Source: Ferruginibacter sp. (GTDB lineage: Bacteria > Bacteroidota > Bacteroidia > Chitinophagales > Chitinophagaceae). From it: DNA of 57,861 nucleotides. Below the pieces are notes generated by a model. The model ran no database searches. It was not told where the DNA came from and worked only from the letters and a program-made list of their open reading frames with translations. The stretch spans positions 1-57,861 of the forward strand of contig JANXSK010000067.1 in NCBI GenBank assembly GCA_025352695.1, read 5' to 3'. The stretch's first letter is position 1, and each line of letters begins with the position of its first letter. Below, in pieces: positions 38,858 to 49,229 of the stretch. A program made the position numbers and the translations under genes.

Positions 38858-39514
38858 TTATTTTTTTGCAGCAGGTGCAGCTTTAGCGGCGGGGACAGCT
38901 TTTGCAGCAGGTGCAGCTTTGGCTGCAGGAACAGCGGCTCCCTTAGGTGTTGCAGCCTCTTCCTGTTTCAATTGACGTGTCATTGTAATAGAAGCAATAG
39001 GAATACGGGGTGAATTCATAATTTCCATATTCTCTGCCTTAACATCTTGTACACGTACGTTTTCGTTCAATTCAAGATTTGTTATATCTAATTCAATATT
39101 TTCACGTAAATATTTAGGTAATAACTTAACCTTTAAGCTTTTCATTTTAGTTACTAGTTTACCGCCAGCTTTAACGCCAACAGGTGCTCCGGTAAATTTA
39201 ATAGGTAGCGTAACGATTACTTTTTTGTCTTCAACCAATTCTAAAAAGTCAACGTGAATTAATTTATCACTTACTTTATCAAACTGCAGATCTTTAAGTA
39301 CACACTTATATGCTTTTCCATCAATAGTTGCTTCCACAACATTAAAGTCGGGCGTGTAAACTATGTTTTTAAAAGCAGTTGCAGGAGCAGCGAAATTGAT
39401 CTCCTTAGCACCTCCGTAAATTACAGCTGGCACTTTTTCCTCAAGGCGAAGTTGGCGGGTGGCTTTTTTGCCAAACTCGGTCCTGATTTGTCCTTCGATT
39501 GTAATTGTTTTCAT
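38858..39514 (-). CDS. rplY: 50S ribosomal protein L25 / CTC family
   Basis: A 218-aa long-form (CTC-type) L25 that binds 5S rRNA. The N-terminal L25 domain (ITIEGQIRTEFGKKATRQLR) is followed by VDFLEL and the beta domain with LPKYLRENIELDI. The last ~30 residues are an Ala/Pro/Lys repeat of the unit PAAKA(A/V), from an imperfect ~18-bp DNA repeat. prs lies 116 bp upstream, the usual Bacteroidota neighbour. A strong terminator follows. Confidence 0.95.
   Translation of the reverse strand: MKTITIEGQIRTEFGKKATRQLRLEEKVPAVIYGGAKEINFAAPATAFKNIVYTPDFNVVEATIDGKAYKCVLKDLQFDKVSDKLIHVDFLELVEDKKVIVTLPIKFTGAPVGVKAGGKLVTKMKSLKVKLLPKYLRENIELDITNLELNENVRVQDVKAENMEIMNSPRIPIASITMTRQLKQEEAATPKGAAVPAAKAAPAAKAVPAAKAAPAAKK
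38861..38935 (-). repeat. Imperfect 18-bp tandem repeat in rplY
   Basis: About four copies of an 18-bp unit encoding PAAKA(A/V), at the 3' end of rplY. The copies differ at synonymous positions, so it is not a recent expansion. Confidence 0.6.
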
Positions 39515-39630
39515 TATTATAAATTTTTTATGAGGCGCAAAGGTATGGAATTAATACATCATTATTAAAATGGATAAATTGATAATTTAACTCCTGCTTT
39601 ATCCCATAAAAGTATTTCCTTGTACTATTA

Positions 39631-40587
39631 TTATGTGTTTTTATTAGCCATACGACTACGTAAAAATAGGCTGTTAATACTTTTATTTTCCAATGCATTC
39701 CGAATTGCGATTGCAAAAAGTTCGGCTGTTGACACCACCCTTATTTTTCCACCAACATGCTTAATAGGAATCGTATCACAAACTACCAACTCTTCCAAAG
39801 CACTATTTTCAATATTTTCGTAAGCCTTTCCGCTTAAAACCGGATGCGTACAAAAAGCTCTTACACTACGGGCTCCTTTTTCTTTCAACAAACCAGCACT
39901 TTTAGCCAACGTACCACCGGTATCACATATATCGTCTATTAATACAATATCTCGATCGGTTACATCTCCAATTACAACCATGCTGGCAATTTCATTGGCT
40001 CTCTTCCTATGTTTATCACAAATAACCATTTCGCTTTCAAAATAAGTAGCAATTTCTCTTATGCGATTTGCACTACCTACATCAGGCGCTGCAAAAGTTA
40101 AGTTCTCTAATTTTAAACTTTCTATGTATGGAATAAAAATGGCCGAAGAATCAAGGTGATCAACGGGTATATCAAAATAACCCTGAATCTGAGGAGCATG
40201 TAAATCCATAGTTACAACCCTATCAGCTCCGGCAGCGGTAAGCATATTCGCAACAAGCTTTGATCCAATTGCAACCCTGGGTCTGTCTTTTCTATCTTGC
40301 CTTGCATAACCGTAGTAAGGCATTACTGCAATTACTTTGTAAGCGGAGGCCCTTTTGGCTGCATCAATCATTAACAACAATTCCATCAAATTATCTGTAG
40401 GAGAAAAAGTACTTTGAATTAAAAATACAAACTGACCACGTATACTTTCCTGAAATTCAACTCCAATCTCCCCATCACTAAAGCGTTGTATATTTACCTT
40501 ACCCAATGGTTCACCAAATTTTTGGGCAATGGCTTCTGAAAGGTATTGTGAACCTGTGCCGGAAAAAAGTTTTGCGTTATATGACAT
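39631..40587 (-). CDS. prs: Ribose-phosphate pyrophosphokinase
   Basis: A 318-aa cytoplasmic enzyme making PRPP from ribose-5-phosphate and ATP. Signatures are FSDGEIGVEF, QSTFSPTDNLMELLLMIDA, PYYGYARQDRKDRPRVAI, VTMDLHAPQIQGYFDIPVDHL and the PRPP-binding loop VLIDDICDTGGT. A longer insertion in the C-terminal part is not evident. The start ATG 40587 gives family length. It is divergent from radC and upstream of rplY on the same strand. Confidence 0.97.
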   Translation of the reverse strand: MSYNAKLFSGTGSQYLSEAIAQKFGEPLGKVNIQRFSDGEIGVEFQESIRGQFVFLIQSTFSPTDNLMELLLMIDAAKRASAYKVIAVMPYYGYARQDRKDRPRVAIGSKLVANMLTAAGADRVVTMDLHAPQIQGYFDIPVDHLDSSAIFIPYIESLKLENLTFAAPDVGSANRIREIATYFESEMVICDKHRKRANEIASMVVIGDVTDRDIVLIDDICDTGGTLAKSAGLLKEKGARSVRAFCTHPVLSGKAYENIENSALEELVVCDTIPIKHVGGKIRVVSTAELFAIAIRNALENKSINSLFLRSRMANKNT

Positions 40588-40665
40588 ATTTATTCAATTG
40601 GAAGATGAAGGAAAATTAAGATGGTGCAAAACTATCGTATAAAAACTGATGTTTAAATTTATGCA

Positions 40666-41367
40666 ATGGAAAATATCAACAAACCTTCCACGTCTATAAA
40701 GAACTGGGCAATTGACGACAGACCAAGAGAAAAATTATTAACTAAAGGAGCGGCTATTTTGAGCGACTCGGAATTACTGGCAATTTTAATAAATAATGGA
40801 CGTAAAGATAAATCAGCTGTTGAACTGGCAAAAGAAGTTTTAAACCTTGGCAGTCAAAATTTAAATGAGTTAGGCAAACTTTCACTCAAGGATTTTCAAA
40901 AGATTAAAGGTATTGGGGAGGCAAAAGCAATTACAATTGCCGCTGCGCTTGAACTTGGTAGAAGAAGACATGCCACAGCAGCTTTAGAGAAAACCGTCAT
41001 AAAAACCAGTACTGATATTGCACAGTATATGAGAACAAGAATAAAAGATTTTGGTTATGAAGTTTTTGCAGTTTTATTTTTGAATAAGGCAAATAAAATA
41101 AATCATTTTGAAATAGTAAGCCGAGGGGGCCTTACTGGAACGGTTGCTGATCCTCGTGTAATTTTAAAAATTGCTTTGGAACAAGAAGCTACTTCCTTAG
41201 TTTTGTGCCACAACCATCCTTCGGGTAATTTAAAACCCAGTAAAGCAGATGAAGCTCTGACACAAAAAATAAAAATTGCTGCACACTACCTCGACATATT
41301 GATAATGGATCATCTGATAGTGAGTGAAGAAGGCTATTTTAGTTTTGCTGACGGAGGATTATTATAG
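40666..41367 (+). CDS. radC: RadC family protein (JAB1/MPN-like)
   Basis: A 233-aa protein with an N-terminal helix-hairpin-helix part (ELGKLSLKDFQKIKGIGEAKAI) and a C-terminal JAB-type domain with the metal motif HNHPSGNLKPSKADE, plus DHLIVSEEGYFSF. RadC was once linked to DNA repair but its function is unresolved; the motif suggests a metal-dependent hydrolase fold. The start ATG 40666 is 78 bp from the divergent prs gene. Confidence 0.94.
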   Translation: MENINKPSTSIKNWAIDDRPREKLLTKGAAILSDSELLAILINNGRKDKSAVELAKEVLNLGSQNLNELGKLSLKDFQKIKGIGEAKAITIAAALELGRRRHATAALEKTVIKTSTDIAQYMRTRIKDFGYEVFAVLFLNKANKINHFEIVSRGGLTGTVADPRVILKIALEQEATSLVLCHNHPSGNLKPSKADEALTQKIKIAAHYLDILIMDHLIVSEEGYFSFADGGLL

Positions 41368-41382
41368 GAATTTTAAAATAAT

Positions 41383-41694
41383 TTAGGCTTGTGCGGTAGG
41401 ACCTCCAAATGTAAAAGGAATTTCAAGTGCTTCCATATCCTGAATAACACCATTTGCTGCTTCAAACTTTTTTACATTTTCCATCATTGCTTTCATAAAT
41501 CGTTTAGCATGAAAAGGAGTCAAAATAATACGACTTTTAACCTTGCTTTTTGGAGTGCCGGGCATTACATTAACAAAATCAATTACAAACTCAGCATGGC
41601 TGTGCGTAATAATAGCAAGGTTGGCATATTGACCTTCTGAAACTTCTTCTGATATCTCTATGTTTATTTGACTGGGAACTTGTTGATCTGACAT
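41383..41694 (-). CDS. DUF3467 family protein
   Basis: A 103-aa soluble protein matching DUF3467: N-terminal IEISEEVSEGQYANLAIITHSHAEFVIDFVNVMPG, then KSRIILTPFHAKRFMKAM and the tail FTFGGPTAQA. Function unknown in this family. It is convergent with radC, 16 bp apart. Confidence 0.85.
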   Translation of the reverse strand: MSDQQVPSQINIEISEEVSEGQYANLAIITHSHAEFVIDFVNVMPGTPKSKVKSRIILTPFHAKRFMKAMMENVKKFEAANGVIQDMEALEIPFTFGGPTAQA

Positions 41695-41877
41695 ATAAAA
41701 GTTTAAAGTTTTTAACGAATAAAAAATAGCTGTTATTTTTTAAAAGAATTAAAGTATTATTGATTTCAAAAATAGGGAAAAAATTAAGTTACTATAGAAA
41801 ATACATTTTTTTTGATAACCCTTTATCCCTTTTAAAATAAAACAAACTCAATAGCATTCATCCAACAATATTATAAA

Positions 41878-41912
41878 TATAAAGACTGCCTTTAATGGAG
41901 GCAGTCTTTATA
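41878..41912 (-). terminator. Terminator of the susC-susD operon
   Basis: TATAAAGACTGCCT and AGGCAGTCTTTATA are a 14-bp perfect inverted repeat with a 7-nt loop, 20 bp after the small lipoprotein gene's stop. Confidence 0.8.
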
Positions 41913-41931
41913 AAAAATGCATATTTGCCAA

Positions 41932-42375
41932 TTATGGCTTTACAGTTACAGAAAATTTTTCCGAATCGGGCGTAATTCTACCGACTGTAATTTTAGTGTT
42001 TGTACTAGTAGCGGTAATAAGTTTTAATGTCCCTGTAATACTGCTACTTCCTACTGGAACAGTTCCTGCCGGTATAACAACAGTAGCTGTACCTTCTAAA
42101 GTATTTCTCGGAAGTGTGTATGTACCACTTAAGCTAAAATTGCCACTTATTTGATAGGCTACTGTTATTGGTTCTTGTATTGCAGTACGAACAACCACAA
42201 TAAAAGATAGCGTATTCCCTTGAATAACTGTTTTTGCTGTATAAGTTTTTAATGCCAAATAAGGATCTACCGGAGGAGAAAAATCAAAAGTTTGTTCATC
42301 GTACTTTTTACAACCTGTAAAAAATAACAATGGCAGTAACAATGCTAAGCAGAAGTATTTATATATTGATTTCAT
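41932..42375 (-). CDS. Small SusD-associated lipoprotein
   Basis: A 147-aa lipoprotein: signal with lipobox LLFFTGC (Cys at about 21), then a beta-rich single domain with TYTLPRNTLEGTATVVIPAGT. It follows SusD by 25 bp and ends the operon. It may be a surface glycan- or ligand-binding protein, as third genes in such loci often are, and is weakly reminiscent of the DUF1735-type. No enzyme gene is in the locus. Confidence 0.7.
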   Translation of the reverse strand: MKSIYKYFCLALLLPLLFFTGCKKYDEQTFDFSPPVDPYLALKTYTAKTVIQGNTLSFIVVVRTAIQEPITVAYQISGNFSLSGTYTLPRNTLEGTATVVIPAGTVPVGSSSITGTLKLITATSTNTKITVGRITPDSEKFSVTVKP

Positions 42376-42400
42376 ATTTTTTTATTTAGATTTTTTAATA

Positions 42401-43837
42401 TTAAAGATCAAACCAAAGTTTTGTTGTAAAAGGAATTGCAGTTTTAGGTGCATTTATATTTGGTATTATTTCAGCACTTTGTGGATAATCCCATCTTCTT
42501 AAAAATCCTCCGGCTGGTGTACCTGCTGGTTGTACTAAAGTAGGAAATTCACTGCCTTCAGGTCCTGAACGACGCCATTGTAAAAATGCTTCGAAAGGTC
42601 TGTCAATTAAATCAATCCATTGTTGCTTATGAATTTCCTGAACGGGGTCAACTGCAGAAGTTAAAGAGGGTAACAAACCTAAATAAATTGTACCATCTAC
42701 TCCATAATAGCGCATTGCCTCACTTATCCCTTTTTTGTAAAGTAAATCAGCTTTCGCTAAATCTTTAGCAACTCCTATACCTCTTGCATATGCTTCAGCT
42801 TCAAAAAAGAGTTGTTCCTGGTATGTATAAATTACATCCGGTGCATCAGGCTTAAAGAGTGTGTTAATATTAATAGTTGCTGTATTATCATCAGCTTCAT
42901 CTTCAGTTTCTACAGGTATAAAAGTGGTAGCTGTTGCACCCATTTGATAATAAACCGGGATTCTTGGATCATTTAATGGAGCCATGTATTTAAATACATT
43001 GTTGTTAGCAAAAAAGAAAATATTGGCACCACCTGCATATTGTTTCAGAATCTTAAATTTTGGATTTTCTTTACCTGATTCTGTAGTGTATGGGTAAAGT
43101 ACATCATTTGTAGCATTGTCAACCATACCTCCCGCTGTAAGTAATGCAGCAATTTCAGTTGCTGCTGTAGGATCTTTATCTACCATTGTCATTAAAATTT
43201 TAAACTTTAATGATGCTGCAAATTTTTTCCACTTCACCATATCTCCTTTAAATACGATATCGTAATTTGATATTTTTAATTGGCTACTAATGTCAATTTG
43301 TGCACTGGCCAGATCTAACAACTTTATAAGGCTGGTAAACACATCTTTTTGTTGATCAAACTTAGGATAAGATATTGTTGAGGTCCATGCTTCTGAATAA
43401 GGTACATCTCCCCAAATAGTAGTACACTCAAATATCATATTCGCTAGCAATATTTTACATTGAGCTGCTGCATTGTTATTAACAGGTGTTGCTGTTTCTG
43501 CACTTTTAATAGCTAATACAAAGTTGTTGCCTGAAGTAGCGTAATAACCACGCCAAGTATTACCTGTACTAAACGGACTTATATCGTACACATTACCTTT
43601 ACCCCAACCATAATTACCACCACTGGCCTGGTTTTGAGTTGATAAGGCAAAGGGTATGTACGAATCACCCCCGGTTCTATTGGCAGACCATGCAGTTATA
43701 CCATAATTAAATAATAAATCAGGCGTAACAGTAGTTGCTGTATTTGGACTTAAATTAATATCCAATTGTTTTGCACAAGATGATAGAAGTATTAATGAAG
43801 CTCCTAACAAAACATGTTTTATATTTATTAATCTCAT
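42401..43837 (-). CDS. SusD/RagB family outer-membrane lipoprotein
   Basis: A 478-aa surface lipoprotein with lipobox LLSSC (Cys at about 21). It belongs to the SusD-like group: an N-terminal LDINLSPNTATTVTPDLLFNYGI, a helical TPR-like core (for example YSEAWTST) and a C-terminal FLRRWDYPQSAEI. It acts with SusC as the lid and ligand receptor of a TonB-dependent uptake complex. Spacing to SusC is 30 bp, in the usual order susC-susD. Confidence 0.92.
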   Translation of the reverse strand: MRLINIKHVLLGASLILLSSCAKQLDINLSPNTATTVTPDLLFNYGITAWSANRTGGDSYIPFALSTQNQASGGNYGWGKGNVYDISPFSTGNTWRGYYATSGNNFVLAIKSAETATPVNNNAAAQCKILLANMIFECTTIWGDVPYSEAWTSTISYPKFDQQKDVFTSLIKLLDLASAQIDISSQLKISNYDIVFKGDMVKWKKFAASLKFKILMTMVDKDPTAATEIAALLTAGGMVDNATNDVLYPYTTESGKENPKFKILKQYAGGANIFFFANNNVFKYMAPLNDPRIPVYYQMGATATTFIPVETEDEADDNTATININTLFKPDAPDVIYTYQEQLFFEAEAYARGIGVAKDLAKADLLYKKGISEAMRYYGVDGTIYLGLLPSLTSAVDPVQEIHKQQWIDLIDRPFEAFLQWRRSGPEGSEFPTLVQPAGTPAGGFLRRWDYPQSAEIIPNINAPKTAIPFTTKLWFDL

Positions 43838-43867
43838 TTTAAATTATTTTATGTTTCGAATTTTTTA

Positions 43868-46800
43868 TTAAAAAGACAACCTTAAATTAATACCCATTGA
43901 CCTGGTAGAAGGTACATTATAAAATTCTACACCTTCACCAATTTGGTTGGGTCCAAATACGTTTACTTCCGGATCAATATGCGGTACAAAATCTTTAATT
44001 ATAAGTAAGTTTCTAGCCTCTAAACCAACTTCAGCAGACTTAATAAAAGTTGCATTTCTTTTGTTTAATGGAATAGCATATGATAAACGTACTTCTCTCA
44101 ATTTTACGTAAGACGCATCAAATACATTGGCAACGGTATTAGAGCTTTGGTAATTTTGCGACCAGTAATCCTGCATACTTTGTACGGGAGTCGTATTAGG
44201 AACATATTTTCCAGATCCATCAAGATAAACACCTTTATCAACAAAAAGTTTCCCTCTATTTGAAAGTGTTTCAATAGCTAAACCGCTGGTTCTTAAACCA
44301 GAAACAGTTCCGGAATATAAGATACCACCTTGTCTAATATCAATCAAACCACTTATTGAAAATGCTTTGTATGTAAAGGTGTTATTAATACCCATAGTCC
44401 ACTCAGGATAGATATCTCCAAATCTTACATCTGTCTTAGTTTGACGCAGACCTGTTGATTGATTAATTACAATATTTCCATTAGGATCTCTTAACCAATC
44501 AGTACCCCAAATACCAAATGCCTGACCTGGTGAAGCTTTGATTACTAAACCACTGTAAGCGCTGTTTAAAGTATATGATTGTAAGCCTCCGCCAATTTCA
44601 TCCACAACCTGTCTATTTTTATTAAAATTAAAATCTATGTTCCAGGAGAATCCTTGTAAATTTTTAACTGGTTGTAATCTTAAATCAATTTCGATGCCCT
44701 TGTTAGATACAGAGCCTGCATTAATTGATTTACTAAAATATCCCGTTGACAAAGGCACGTCAATACGAATGATTTGATCTGTTGTTTTAGTTTTGTAATA
44801 AGTGGCTTCTATTTGCACTCTGCTATCCAAAAACCGCAGCTCAGCACCTAATTCAATAGATCTTTGATTCTGTGGTTTTAAATTTGCATTAGGCAATGTG
44901 CCTGGACCTGAAAAACCTAATAATCCACCTGCTGAAGGAAAAGTACCTGATAATCCATATTGTACAAAATAAGTTGTTGCAGGAGTATAAGTAAAATCTA
45001 AACTATAAGGATCAGTGCCACTTCCCACATTAGCCCATCCTGCACGTATTTTTCCGAAATTTAATATTTTCTTTGATTTCAATAATTCGCTAAATACAAA
45101 ACTTGAACTTACAGAAGGATAGAAATAAGTTCTGTTGTTTACTGGCAGCGAAGAATTCCAGTCGTTACGACCAGTTGCATTAACAAAGAGATAATTTTTG
45201 TACGATAACCCAATGTCTCCAAATACACCTACTAAAGAACTTCTTTGATAAAAATTGTCAATATTTTTTGTAGCTGCATTGCCTAAGGAATACAATCCAT
45301 CCACAGTTAAATTCTGAGCTGATACAGATAGTGTTCTGAAACTATTTTGAAAATAATTATTTCCTACGATCACTTTAAGATCTAAATCTTTAATAACGTT
45401 TCTTTTGTCGATCGTTGCAATAAGGTCATTATTAAAATTGTTATTATAAATTTGACTAATGCTAAATGCACCATCCAGCTGACCAAAAGTTCCTTTACGG
45501 GTTTTAGTTCTTCTATATTCATTATAAAAGTCAGTTCCTACGTTATCAGAAATGGTTAACCACGTAAATGGTTTATAAGTAAATACCATATTACCAACCA
45601 TTCTATCTAACTCATTATTATTTTGATTGTTGTTTATAATCCAATAAGGATTATTGCCCGTTTTATCTGAGCTTAAAGAAATTTGTGCACCAGTTACAGG
45701 ATCTACATAATTATTCTTAAGCTTTTGAATATTTAAAGTTCTGGGAAAAAAAGTAGCACTCGTTAAAACATTGGGATCATTTGCACTTTGCGAAGGTCTT
45801 CCTACAGAAGTTGTTCTTATATAATTAATGGTAGTTCTTACAGATAATTTATCATTAAATGTTCTACCTGCATTTAGGTTAATATTATATCTGCTCAATT
45901 TAGATGCAGGTACTACGCCTGTTTGATTTGTGTTTCCCAAACTTAAGCGATAATCTGTATTTTCTGTACCGCCAGCCAAACTAACACTATTGATAGCGGT
46001 AATGCCTGTTTCATAAAAATTCTTTACGTTATCTGGAAAAGCCTTTAAGGTTACATCATCCCCTTTAAAATCTTTAACAGTAACATCTTGCACATCACTT
46101 ATTTTAGGTCCCCAACCATTTACATTTTTTAAACTGTAAACACCGTAATTACCATTTGAATAATCATTTTGAAACGCTGGAAGTTTTAAAACATTATCAG
46201 CACGAACAGAAGAATTGACTGTAACAGTCGCTACTGATTTTCTACTTCCCTTTTTAGTTGTAATTACAATGGCGCCATTTTTAGCTCTTGAGCCATATAA
46301 GGCCGTAGCCGCCGCACCTTTCAACACAGAAATTGTTTCAATATCATCCGAATTTATATCACCTACCCGATTACCATAATCTACGCTACCGTTACCAAAA
46401 GAATTTCCAGGAGACGAGTTGTCTAAAGGTAAACCATCAATTACAAAAAGCGGTTGTGGCGAACCTGTTAAAGAACTTGCTCCGCGTATTACTACTTTTG
46501 AACCACTTCCTACAGTTCCGGATTGCCCCGTTACTCTAACACCCGAAATTTTACCTGCAAGTGAATTTACTATGTTAGTTTCTCTTGCCTTAGTAATTTC
46601 ATCGCCTTTTATAGTAGCAACAGAATAACCAAGTGATTTTGCACTTCTGGTAATTCCAATAGCTGTAACCACCACTTCATTTAAAACTGTATTGGAAGGT
46701 AACATTGAAACAGAAATTTCATTTTTACCTGAAATGTTTACTTCCTGTGCCGTAAAGTTTAATGATGTGATTACAAGGGAATTAGCAGACCCCGGTACTG

Positions 46801-46984
46801 AAATAGAAAAACTACCATCGGAGTTGGTTGTAGTTCCAGCTTTCGATCCTTTAATTATTACAGACGCATTGGGTATTCCTCCTCCTTGTTCGTTAACCAC
46901 TTTTCCTATAATGGTTCGATTTTGACCCAAAGCATTCATCAGTATTAAAAACACTACTGAAAATGTTAATCCAATTTTTCTCAT
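43868..46984 (-). CDS. SusC/RagA family TonB-dependent outer-membrane transporter
   Basis: A 1038-aa outer-membrane transporter. The signal peptide starts at MRKIGLTFSVV (ATG 46984; the frame extends farther upstream without a signal). A carboxypeptidase-regulatory-like domain (TIIGKVVNEQGGGIPNASVIIKG) is followed by the SusC plug, with VLNEVVVTAIG and PLFVIDGLPLDN, and a 22-strand barrel ending in Phe. It imports oligomers bound by SusD, powered by TonB. No glycoside hydrolase, peptidase or regulator is in the locus, so the nutrient is unknown. Confidence 0.95.
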   Translation of the reverse strand: MRKIGLTFSVVFLILMNALGQNRTIIGKVVNEQGGGIPNASVIIKGSKAGTTTNSDGSFSISVPGSANSLVITSLNFTAQEVNISGKNEISVSMLPSNTVLNEVVVTAIGITRSAKSLGYSVATIKGDEITKARETNIVNSLAGKISGVRVTGQSGTVGSGSKVVIRGASSLTGSPQPLFVIDGLPLDNSSPGNSFGNGSVDYGNRVGDINSDDIETISVLKGAAATALYGSRAKNGAIVITTKKGSRKSVATVTVNSSVRADNVLKLPAFQNDYSNGNYGVYSLKNVNGWGPKISDVQDVTVKDFKGDDVTLKAFPDNVKNFYETGITAINSVSLAGGTENTDYRLSLGNTNQTGVVPASKLSRYNINLNAGRTFNDKLSVRTTINYIRTTSVGRPSQSANDPNVLTSATFFPRTLNIQKLKNNYVDPVTGAQISLSSDKTGNNPYWIINNNQNNNELDRMVGNMVFTYKPFTWLTISDNVGTDFYNEYRRTKTRKGTFGQLDGAFSISQIYNNNFNNDLIATIDKRNVIKDLDLKVIVGNNYFQNSFRTLSVSAQNLTVDGLYSLGNAATKNIDNFYQRSSLVGVFGDIGLSYKNYLFVNATGRNDWNSSLPVNNRTYFYPSVSSSFVFSELLKSKKILNFGKIRAGWANVGSGTDPYSLDFTYTPATTYFVQYGLSGTFPSAGGLLGFSGPGTLPNANLKPQNQRSIELGAELRFLDSRVQIEATYYKTKTTDQIIRIDVPLSTGYFSKSINAGSVSNKGIEIDLRLQPVKNLQGFSWNIDFNFNKNRQVVDEIGGGLQSYTLNSAYSGLVIKASPGQAFGIWGTDWLRDPNGNIVINQSTGLRQTKTDVRFGDIYPEWTMGINNTFTYKAFSISGLIDIRQGGILYSGTVSGLRTSGLAIETLSNRGKLFVDKGVYLDGSGKYVPNTTPVQSMQDYWSQNYQSSNTVANVFDASYVKLREVRLSYAIPLNKRNATFIKSAEVGLEARNLLIIKDFVPHIDPEVNVFGPNQIGEGVEFYNVPSTRSMGINLRLSF

Positions 46985-47114
46985 GTACGATAAAATTATT
47001 TTGTTTAAATAGATATGATAAATCATGTACATTTTTTGAAAACGTAACAAAGATTTAACTGATTAACAACATATGACATGCAGTTGTTCAATATTGCTGC
47101 TTATTAAATTTTAA

Positions 47115-49229
47115 TTAATTTAACCTGTATTGTACCTGCAATTTAAACTCGGTTATTTTATTACCCAAAATCCCATCAAGTCCGGTACCAACAGTGCTTT
47201 GATCTTTATAAATGGTTTGTGCCAACCTTATCCATACCGATATTTTTCTAGAAACATCATAATTTATATTTAAATAATACCTGAACCCTTTGTTATAAAA
47301 AACTGGTATAGAATAACTGTATAATACATCGTTTTCATACGCATACATTCGGCTATCATACCCATCTGTATCAAAATACTGTATTCGAAAATTTGCTGAA
47401 TATTTTTTTTGCATTGGTTTGTAAACAATATCTGCATAAGATAAAAATCCGTTCTGAGCACCACTGCCATTTTTATCAAACCAAACAATATCTACCCTGT
47501 TTCGGAAAGTAATAGAGGGATTTATTTTATAACTTACCTGCATGCGAATATTTTTTCTTGGCCTATTAATAACGGGTGATTCTACTAAAACAGCAGGATT
47601 GTAATTTTTTGATGTTGTTTCACTTTTGTAACGAACATATATTTCTAACTGCTTGTTGGGCCTGTAAGTTGCCTGTGTCAAATAATCTGCTCCAACTGAG
47701 GGTGCATCTACCATGTATTTAAGCCAGGGAAACTTATAAAAATCTGCATAAGCATCAATACGCCAGAAATCATTTGGCCGTATACTTATTCCTGCATACA
47801 TGCCTTTTTCATTAGAAGGATAAGTATTTTCAGTAAAAGCATTGGAATATAATGACTGGTATAGAGGGGAGATATTTCTATAAAGCAAACTCATGTCTAC
47901 TTTAGCATCAACACTAATGATTAAACCATTTATAAATGCCTTATTAAAATAATTCGTTGTGGCAGCTTCTCCAAAAAAATGAAAATTTTTAAATGTATAA
48001 CTATAATCAATACTATAATTTCCCAAATTTTTTCCGGATAGTGCATAGATATTATATAGATCCATTGATTTGTTTACCGGCAATTTAAAATGGTATCGGA
48101 TAGCATTTATCCCAACATGAAAATTATTGTAGGTGTACGATATATTTCCGCCAACTGCAAGTTGTTGCTGAGCTCCTTTATCTTCCAATTCATTGTTAGT
48201 TCTGTGAAAACCGGATGTTTGCAAAGAAGAAATATAATCTTCATTGTTTAACGTGTCAACCACAAAATTTGCATCTACTTTTTTGTAAGATGCAAACAAA
48301 GTTGTTTCCCAATTCTTTTTTGAAAACGTAATACCGATACCCCGGTGAAAATTTATTTCACCAGCCGAATTATAAGGCCTTAATACTGCCAGCTGGCGTT
48401 TGATATTGATAACATCCGGTCCTTTTTTAAATGCAAGATTCTGCCATTGTATTAAGCCTTGCCCCATATTAACAGAAAAATCGCCCAAGGCAAGGGATTT
48501 AATAATACCAATATTTCGTACAAAAAGATGAGCAGAATAAAAATCGAACCCCTGCTTTTGAGCACCTTTAAAAAGCGCTTCCCCGGCATCCTTTTCTCCT
48601 ACAACTCCAAATTGTAAAAGGTTTTTGTACTGGTATTTGTACCGCACAAATAATTTTTGAGGTGATCCCTCGTAAAAATTATTTGCAGTGATTGCATTCA
48701 ATTTATATCCTTTTGATTTTTCAAAAACCTGCGATAGCCTTATCAAAATTGTATTGTTACCACCTTTGAGCCTTCCTTTTAAAGAAGTGATAATTGCGGC
48801 GTTATTATTAACAGTAACATATGGTCGTAACCGTTGTAGAGTACGTATATCCCAGCCAGGCACAGCCTGCAATTCATACATACTAATTAGTTTGCCCAAT
48901 AAATTTCTATACAAAATAAAATTTTGAATCTGTACGGGCGAAAGTAACACCAGCTCTTTTAACAAGGTAGCATCGGCGGTATTTAAATTTACAGGAGCTT
49001 TTAAAAATTGCTGCAGCTGTTGCAAAAAAGAATCGTCTTCGGTTTCATTGTCATCGTTAATTTCTGTTATCGCTTCTAACTGTTGCTCTATAATACCAGA
49101 GGGCATGTCAGGCACCTGCGCCAACAGGCAAAATGGAGATACAATAAAAATAAATTGCAACATACAATATCGAACATTGGTAAAACTAACGGGTAAAAAA
49201 AGATTACTATTTTTACTTTTGTTATTCAT
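47115..49229 (-). CDS. Outer-membrane protein with helix-hairpin-helix N-terminus
   Basis: A 704-aa exported protein. The signal peptide includes MLQFIFIVSPFCLLAQ, and an acidic stretch follows. A ComEA-like helix-hairpin-helix segment (about 75-135) reads FLKAPVNLNTADATLLKELVLL and YRNLLGKLISMYELQAVPGW. The remaining ~560 residues alternate as barrel strands, ending with the strand EFKLQVQYRLN. Such HHH-barrel proteins recur in Bacteroidota, without known function; it might contact DNA or be structural. Its start overlaps the upstream barrel gene by 4 bp (ATGA), showing translational coupling. Confidence 0.75.
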   Translation of the reverse strand: MNNKSKNSNLFLPVSFTNVRYCMLQFIFIVSPFCLLAQVPDMPSGIIEQQLEAITEINDDNETEDDSFLQQLQQFLKAPVNLNTADATLLKELVLLSPVQIQNFILYRNLLGKLISMYELQAVPGWDIRTLQRLRPYVTVNNNAAIITSLKGRLKGGNNTILIRLSQVFEKSKGYKLNAITANNFYEGSPQKLFVRYKYQYKNLLQFGVVGEKDAGEALFKGAQKQGFDFYSAHLFVRNIGIIKSLALGDFSVNMGQGLIQWQNLAFKKGPDVINIKRQLAVLRPYNSAGEINFHRGIGITFSKKNWETTLFASYKKVDANFVVDTLNNEDYISSLQTSGFHRTNNELEDKGAQQQLAVGGNISYTYNNFHVGINAIRYHFKLPVNKSMDLYNIYALSGKNLGNYSIDYSYTFKNFHFFGEAATTNYFNKAFINGLIISVDAKVDMSLLYRNISPLYQSLYSNAFTENTYPSNEKGMYAGISIRPNDFWRIDAYADFYKFPWLKYMVDAPSVGADYLTQATYRPNKQLEIYVRYKSETTSKNYNPAVLVESPVINRPRKNIRMQVSYKINPSITFRNRVDIVWFDKNGSGAQNGFLSYADIVYKPMQKKYSANFRIQYFDTDGYDSRMYAYENDVLYSYSIPVFYNKGFRYYLNINYDVSRKISVWIRLAQTIYKDQSTVGTGLDGILGNKITEFKLQVQYRLN

